A stretch of 39,710 nt of DNA from Syntrophaceae bacterium UBA6252 (lineage in GTDB: Bacteria > Desulfobacterota > Syntrophia > Syntrophales > UBA6807), in the NCBI GenBank assembly GCA_002441265.1, contig DJVQ01000021.1, positions 1 through 39,710 of the forward strand. Reading direction: 5' to 3'. The notes beneath the pieces are model-generated. The model was given only the letters and a program-made list of their open reading frames with translations, searched no databases and was not told where the DNA came from. Positions within the stretch are counted from its first letter, which is position 1, and each line of letters begins with the position of its first letter. This document shows, in pieces, positions 39,667-39,710 of the stretch. A program made the position numbers and the translations under genes.

Positions 39667-39710
39667 TGATGAAGTCGTAAAAAGACCGATTCAACACTTT
39701 TTCGAACGGC
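39667..39710 (+). repeat. MITE-like repeat cut by window end
   Basis: TGATGAAGTCGTAAAAAG (39667-39684) is an end of the family, followed by sequence like the short copy at 11520-11565 (TTCAACACTTTTTC). It continues past the right edge. Confidence 0.6.

Noticed and set aside
39524..39710. Replication origin upstream of rpmH
   Set aside because: No DnaA boxes or AT-rich unwinding region are visible; the origin may lie outside the window.
1..39710. tRNA or rRNA genes
   Set aside because: Intergenic gaps were read for cloverleaf-type sequence and none was found; a dedicated scan would be decisive.

Overview
This window is a high-GC Gram-negative chromosome segment. The gene families and promoter types fit a motile, probably anaerobic Desulfobacterota (former Deltaproteobacteria) organism, perhaps near the syntrophic or sulfate-reducing orders. 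The lineage is inference from gene content; no rRNA is present. Evidence for it includes sigma-28 and sigma-54 flagellar promoters, an OmpA-type lipoprotein (outer membrane), a CFI-box-like C-terminal anchor, a YedE/TusA pair, QueG-like and radical SAM enzymes, and the rpmH-rnpA-yidD-yidC-jag-mnmE cluster.

Layout. (1) 1-9.4 kb is a flagellar filament and modification island. Two tandem flagellin genes (the first cut by the window edge) share a duplicated sigma-28 promoter and leader. Two TPR-containing glycosyltransferases diverge from a pair of face-to-face sigma-54 promoters. A four-gene minus-strand operon follows: TPR protein, DegT-type sugar aminotransferase, NAD-dependent sugar epimerase and hexapeptide acyltransferase. 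Together they look like flagellin expression plus synthesis and attachment of an amino sugar. (2) 9.6-11.5 kb: a sigma-28 promoter drives a 71-residue protein of unknown family, followed by a REC-GAF-HD-GYP regulator. (3) 11.5-18.1 kb: an exported protein, a DUF523/DUF1722 protein, a class II photolyase, a radical SAM enzyme and an RluA-type pseudouridine synthase, interspersed with copies of a MITE-like repeat. (4) 18.1-19.7 kb: a YedE-type membrane protein and a TusA-like protein behind a strong promoter and a leader that can form mutually exclusive stems. (5) 19.7-31 kb: mixed housekeeping and accessory genes, including an exported NlpC/P60-like protein with a HEAT partner, an HDOD protein, a GNAT-HDAC fusion, an OmpA lipoprotein, an enoyl-CoA hydratase with an alcohol dehydrogenase, a QueG-like Fe-S protein and a radical SAM protein. 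(6) 31-39.7 kb: a DRG/OBG-like TGS GTPase, Hsp33, a WG-repeat lipoprotein, a tRNA nucleotidyltransferase-family enzyme, and the classic origin-proximal cluster running leftward from rpmH.

The most interesting signals are regulatory and structural: paired flagellin leaders with CsrA-like GGA-loop hairpins, divergent sigma-54 promoters for the glycosyltransferases, a switch-like leader before the yedE-type gene, and a repeat family whose terminal TGA serves as the stop codon of two different genes.
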